A stretch of DNA of 11,289 bases from SAR92 clade bacterium (GTDB lineage Bacteria > Pseudomonadota > Gammaproteobacteria > Pseudomonadales > Porticoccaceae). The notes under the pieces were generated by a model. That model did no database searches and was not told the DNA's origin. It saw only the letters and a program-made list of their open reading frames with translations. Shown in pieces: positions 7,776 to 11,289 of this stretch. The translations under genes and the position numbers were made by a program. The stretch covers positions 22,800 to 34,088 of the forward strand of contig JABBBF010000003.1 of assembly GCA_018607545.1 (NCBI GenBank), read 5' to 3'. Every line of letters starts with the position of its first letter. Within the stretch, counting starts at the first letter, position 1.

Positions 7776-7888
7776 GTATAAACATTTGATAATTTATAAA
7801 AGAACCCTTTTTACGTCTGCGGTGTGGCATATGAGCACTTTTTGAGGCGTTTTTTTGCTAATAAACCTCTTCTTTTCTGATTTTTAGG

Positions 7889-7911
7889 CGTCCGAGTACG
7901 TTAGCCGGACG
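7889..7911. promoter_or_regulatory. GC-rich dyad upstream of lipoprotein gene
   Basis: cgtccg (7889-7894) and cggacg (7906-7911) are perfect inverted repeats with an 11-base spacer. They lie in an otherwise AT-rich region about 180 bases before the start of the lipoprotein gene. There is no following T-run. It is a possible operator for the divergent regulator or another protein. Confidence 0.3.
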
Positions 7912-8083
7912 ATTACTACAGTTGTGATTTGTAAATTAAGCTAAGAAATTTAGTCTTCGCTGCGGCAAAACTGAATAAAAAAGCTAAATAAAATAGAAGC
8001 ATCAGGCGCTAGATTTCAATCCATGTAATTGATATCAGCGACCGGAAATAAGCGGCGACTGATCGCTTAATAATAAGAGAGAT

Positions 8084-8090
8084 GGGGGAG
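8084..8090 (+). promoter_or_regulatory. Strong ribosome binding site of the GH16-fold lipoprotein
   Basis: GGGGGAG ends 4 bases before ATG 8095. It fixes the start and places the lipobox correctly at residues 18-21. Confidence 0.8.
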
Positions 8091-8094
8091 TACC

Positions 8095-10557
8095 ATGATT
8101 GACCATAAAATCCATGCCGCGTTGTATTTTTCATTGGCTGCGAGCTTGACGGCCTGCGGTGGGGGCGGCACCGGTGGAGATGCCGATCAGAATGTTGTGC
8201 GTACCCTGTTTGCCGTTGGGGATGTTGTCGAGGCGCTAGAGGATGGTGGCTCGGTAGAGGGCGATGTCAGCACCAATGATCGCGGCGGCCAATTAACCTA
8301 TGCCCTGGTCTCCGGTGCCAGTATGGCGAATGGCGTCCTGGAGTTTAATCAAGATGGTTCCTTTATCTATAACCCAAACGCAGATTTCTTTGGCACAGAC
8401 GCTGTTGACTATGTAGCGACTGACCCGCTATCAGGTGAAACAGGTACGGCTACCCTGACAATCCATGTCGAAAATGATTTCGAGCAGATCGAAGAGTATG
8501 GCTGGCAGCTGGTGTGGAGCGATGATTTCAATTCGGGGGAGTTTGATGCTGCGCTCTGGACTGGGGTCAATGCCAGTGTTTCCGGCGGTAATCTGGTTAT
8601 CGCTGCCCAAGAGGGGCAGGTTTCATCAGTGATTGGCTCCAGCAGCATTAGGTATGGTCGAGTCGAGGCGGTTGTTCGGGCTCCAGCAGGAGAAGATGTT
8701 TTTGCCGCCTTCAAACTTGCGCCAGTTAATGATTTTTACGATGGGCTCAATGTGCTCACCGGGCTTGAATCTGATGATGGTGCGGTTATAGCCGGTACCC
8801 ATTACGGGTTGGGTCTGACCAGCGGCATCATCATGAACGACGATGTCATTGATACTCTCGCCACTGACTTTCACAGCTATGCCATCGAGTGGGGCGAAGA
8901 TGAGATTCGCTGGTATATCGACGGAGTCCATGTTCATACTGTAGACGCACTTCACACCTGGGCTTACAACATGTCCGGCGATCAGGTTGTCGCCGACAAT
9001 ACCGGGCCTTTTAATCAGGATATGCAGGTTATTTTTGAGCTGGCTGCAGGTGGCGACAATCTCCCGGCATCGATACTTGTCGACCATATCAAGGTTTGGA
9101 CCTGCGATCCCTCCGTTGAGCTATCGGTTGAAGATTGCGCCTCTAAAGAGAAGACCAAAGTCAGCAAAATGGCCTCCGATCGGATTGAAACGGTTGGTTC
9201 GGTTGTGACCGAAATCTATACAAATGGTTACTACGATAAAGCTACCGGAGCCAAAATCTCTGATTTGCCGCCTCTGGCATGGCACCACACCGATGAAATC
9301 AAAGCGCTGACTATTTCCAATGCAACTGCTGCTGATGTGGATTCGCTGTCAACTGAGGGCGAGCAGGGCAATGTTCTACAGATCACCAATGATGCTGGGT
9401 TGGCCAGCATAGCTATAGCGACAGAGGCTGTTGAGCTGATCGGTTTGGGTGTTGCGCTGAGCTTTGATATGTATATCGATAGCGCCAGCACGACGGCTGA
9501 AAAAATTGAAATCAGTATGCAGTCAGGGGTTGGTGGCAAAGGTGTCTCATTGTGGTACCTGGCTGACCTGACCCTTGACGCATGGGCCAGCTATAGCATT
9601 CCTGTTGTTGATCTGGTCAACAATCCCGCGGTAGTGGAGGGGGTGGAAATGCCTCTGGATATTAAAGCGGTGACCTCACTGATGACTCTCGATTTCACGG
9701 GTAGCGCGGATATTCAGTTGGATAATATTCAGCTCAGCTGTATTAACTCTGAAGGCTGTGTAAAGGGCCCGCTGGGACTGCAGTCTGAAGGAGCGCCAAA
9801 AGCCGAACCGATTCGCTATGAAGCGGAAGCTTATGTCAGCGCGTTCGGCGTCAGTGTAGAGGATGCCCTCGATGAGGGTGGTGGGCAGAATATAGCCTTT
9901 ATCGGCGCCGGTGACTCTCTGGTCTACAGCATCGATGCGCCGGGTATTGGTCCCTATAGCATCGACTATCGTGTTGCCAGCAACGGGGGTAGTGCCGGAT
10001 TTGAAGTTTCTATCGATGGTGTTGTGGTCGATCAACAAGAGGTTCCGGATACCGGTGATTGGCAGAACTGGACAACCATAACCTCAACGCAATTTGAGCT
10101 GGCGGTAGGGCTTTATACCCTGCGCATCGATTTCCTCGGTGAGGGGCAGAATCTCAACTGGTTCGAACTGTTGCCACCGGTTACTGAAATCTTTGTTCAA
10201 GCGGAAGATTTTGATGATGAGAGCGGTATTTCTCTAGAAGATACTAGCGATGACGATGGCGGCCAGAACATTGGTTATATCGATGAGGGCGACTTCGTTG
10301 AGTACAGCATTAATATTCCCTCTGCTGGTACCTACCTGATTGAGTACCGCATGGCCAGTGACAAGGATTCCTTTGGTTTCGACACCACAATTGGTGGTGT
10401 GGTGGTAGATACCCAGTCACTGCTGGCAACCGGAGGTTGGCAGGAGTGGATAACGCAAAGTGCGGAAGTTGATTTGCTTGCAGGTGATCAATTGATGCGC
10501 CTGGATTTCATTGGCGGAGAGTTAAACCTCAACTGGATTCGATTGACAAGAAAGTAA
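8095..10557 (+). CDS. Multidomain glucan-binding lipoprotein: cadherin-like, catalytically degenerate GH16 fold, two CBM6-like modules
   Basis: This 820-residue protein starts with a lipoprotein signal (lipobox LTAC, Cys21, then a Gly-rich linker). A cadherin/VCBS-like Ig domain follows at about 36-127 (DGSFIYNPNADFFGTD). The GH16 fold covers about 136-338, with WSDDF (141-145), YGRVEAVVRAPAG (187-199), AGTHYG (233-238), DFHSYAIEW (258-266) and VDHIKVW (329-335). Where GH16 enzymes carry ExDx(x)E, this protein has GLNVLTGLE (217-225), with no Glu/Asp at the nucleophile, assistant or acid/base positions. A galactose-binding-like domain resembling the C-terminal domain of ExoP-type glucanases lies at about 430-550 (tentative). 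Two CBM6-like modules follow (573-692 and 697-818), each with paired Trp (656/659, 782/785) and a final NLNW. I infer a surface glycan-binding role, not hydrolysis. It probably shares an operon with the receptor 60 bases downstream. Confidence 0.9.
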   Translation: MIDHKIHAALYFSLAASLTACGGGGTGGDADQNVVRTLFAVGDVVEALEDGGSVEGDVSTNDRGGQLTYALVSGASMANGVLEFNQDGSFIYNPNADFFGTDAVDYVATDPLSGETGTATLTIHVENDFEQIEEYGWQLVWSDDFNSGEFDAALWTGVNASVSGGNLVIAAQEGQVSSVIGSSSIRYGRVEAVVRAPAGEDVFAAFKLAPVNDFYDGLNVLTGLESDDGAVIAGTHYGLGLTSGIIMNDDVIDTLATDFHSYAIEWGEDEIRWYIDGVHVHTVDALHTWAYNMSGDQVVADNTGPFNQDMQVIFELAAGGDNLPASILVDHIKVWTCDPSVELSVEDCASKEKTKVSKMASDRIETVGSVVTEIYTNGYYDKATGAKISDLPPLAWHHTDEIKALTISNATAADVDSLSTEGEQGNVLQITNDAGLASIAIATEAVELIGLGVALSFDMYIDSASTTAEKIEISMQSGVGGKGVSLWYLADLTLDAWASYSIPVVDLVNNPAVVEGVEMPLDIKAVTSLMTLDFTGSADIQLDNIQLSCINSEGCVKGPLGLQSEGAPKAEPIRYEAEAYVSAFGVSVEDALDEGGGQNIAFIGAGDSLVYSIDAPGIGPYSIDYRVASNGGSAGFEVSIDGVVVDQQEVPDTGDWQNWTTITSTQFELAVGLYTLRIDFLGEGQNLNWFELLPPVTEIFVQAEDFDDESGISLEDTSDDDGGQNIGYIDEGDFVEYSINIPSAGTYLIEYRMASDKDSFGFDTTIGGVVVDTQSLLATGGWQEWITQSAEVDLLAGDQLMRLDFIGGELNLNWIRLTRK

Positions 10558-10617
10558 TCGACGCCAATAAAACAGAAGAATATAACGATAAAAAAGTAGT
10601 ACTAGTGGGGAAAAATT

Positions 10618-11289
10618 ATGATTCATAAAGCGCCATTCAAGCGACAGTTACTGGCCGGGAGTATTGCCCTGGCAGTAGCCGCTAGCGTCAATGCTCAAGA
10701 AACGGATAGTGACAACCAGAACGATTCTGATCTGTTGATGGAAGAGGTTGTGGTCACCGGTATCAGAGCGAGCTTGCAGCGTTCAATGGATATCAAGCGT
10801 GATGCAAAAGGTATTGTCGATGGTATCTCTGCAGAGGACATAGGTAAATTTCCTGACACCAACCTGGCTGAATCCCTGCAGCGAATTACCGGTGTTGCCA
10901 TTGAGCGCGATCGCGGTGAAGGCTCCAAGATCACCGTGCGCGGATTTGGTCCGGACTTTAATATTGTCACCTTTAACAGTCGTCAGATGCCGACTACCGG
11001 CGGCCGCTCCTTTGATTTCGGCAATATTGCCTCTGAGGGTATCTCCGCGGTTGAGGTGTATAAGTCTGGCCGCGCCAATGTGGCTACTGGCGGTATCGGT
11101 GCGGTGGTCAATGTTAAGACCAGCAAGCCTCTGGAGATGCCAGGCCTGCGAGCGGTAGTCAGTGCCAAGGGCGTTCATGATCCCGGCACGCGCAAAGGCA
11201 AGAGCGTCAGTCCGGAATTTGCCGGCCTGTTTAGCCAGACCTTCGCCGAAGACACAGTGGGTATATCCCTGTCATTGAGCAGCCAGCAG
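10618..11289 (+). CDS. TonB-dependent receptor, TonB-Xanth-Caul type (3' end beyond window)
   Basis: Only the first 224 codons are in the window, with no stop before the edge. The signal peptide has a basic start, a hydrophobic core and a likely cleavage at VNA-QE (after 26). A TonB box EEVVVT is at 42-47. The plug that follows carries hallmarks of the TonB-Xanth-Caul (TIGR01782) family: GIRASLQRSMDIKR (48-61), a DxIGKFPDxNLAESLQR-like stretch (about 71-87), TVRGFGP and GGIGAVVNVKT. These receptors are common in carbohydrate-uptake loci of marine proteobacteria. There is no STN domain, so it differs in class from the receptor at 1795-4617. A GTGGGG ribosome binding site lies 7 bases before ATG 10618. 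It follows the glucan-binding lipoprotein after 60 bases with no visible terminator, so the two are probably co-transcribed. The ligand is inferred to be a glucan oligosaccharide. Confidence 0.93.
   Translation, partial: MIHKAPFKRQLLAGSIALAVAASVNAQETDSDNQNDSDLLMEEVVVTGIRASLQRSMDIKRDAKGIVDGISAEDIGKFPDTNLAESLQRITGVAIERDRGEGSKITVRGFGPDFNIVTFNSRQMPTTGGRSFDFGNIASEGISAVEVYKSGRANVATGGIGAVVNVKTSKPLEMPGLRAVVSAKGVHDPGTRKGKSVSPEFAGLFSQTFAEDTVGISLSLSSQQ

Larger units (their letters stand above)
7600..8083. other. Divergent intergenic region between regulator and lipoprotein operon
   Basis: This AT-rich stretch should hold the promoters of the minus-strand regulator and the plus-strand lipoprotein/receptor operon. 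No convincing gene is present. Three dyads are visible: ctgata-agccc-tatcag (7696-7712), a 9-bp stem with 26-nt loop and a T-run (7727-7775), and cgtccg/cggacg (7889-7911). No -35/-10 pair stands out clearly enough to annotate. Confidence 0.7.

Noticed and set aside
7654..7845. 63-residue plus-strand reading frame in the divergent intergenic region
   Set aside because: It has no clear ribosome binding site, no recognisable motif, overlaps the hairpin with T-run, and its composition looks like translated AT-rich non-coding DNA.
8764..8778. LESDDG (224-229) as an alternative ExD catalytic motif of the GH16 domain
   Set aside because: It would leave only about 11 residues between the first Glu and the conserved GTHYG strand, against about 18-20 in GH16 enzymes. 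It also ends in Gly instead of the acid/base Glu and looks like the turn of the beta-hairpin.
8626..9087. 153-codon minus-strand reading frame inside the lipoprotein gene
   Set aside because: It lies opposite the conserved GH16 fold and has no recognisable domain.

Overview
The window looks like part of a polysaccharide-utilisation locus of a Gram-negative marine bacterium, most likely a gammaproteobacterium of the Cellvibrionales/SAR92-like type. This is an inference from moderate GC, two outer-membrane TonB-dependent receptors, two predicted lipoproteins, and a membrane-bound AraC regulator in place of a SusD or hybrid two-component system. No ribosomal or other taxonomic marker is present.

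Layout: a sugar-porter-type MFS permease (54-1487, +); an STN-domain TonB-dependent receptor (1795-4617, +); a GH30 lipoprotein glycoside hydrolase (4818-6296, +) closed by a strong hairpin/T-tract terminator (6327-6358); a convergent seven-helix membrane AraC-type regulator (6368-7588, -); a roughly 500-base divergent intergenic region with several dyads; a large multidomain lipoprotein with a cadherin-like domain, a GH16 fold, a galactose-binding-like domain and two CBM6-like modules (8095-10557, +); and, 60 bases further on, the start of a second TonB-dependent receptor of the TonB-Xanth-Caul type (10618 to the window edge, +).

Working model (inference): the locus takes up a beta-1,3/1,6-glucan such as laminarin. 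The lipoproteins would bind and debranch glucan at the outer membrane, the two receptors would import oligosaccharides, other enzymes outside the window would finish hydrolysis, and the MFS permease would carry the sugar into the cytoplasm. The AraC-type protein would sense an envelope signal and control the flanking operons.

The most notable feature is the GH16 domain of the 820-residue lipoprotein. The fold landmarks on both sides are well kept, but the E-x-D-x-(x)-E catalytic signature is replaced by non-acidic residues. The protein is therefore probably a glycan-capture lipoprotein rather than an enzyme. It sits directly upstream of a TonB-dependent receptor, so the pair could be a gammaproteobacterial analogue of the SusD/SusC pair of Bacteroidetes.
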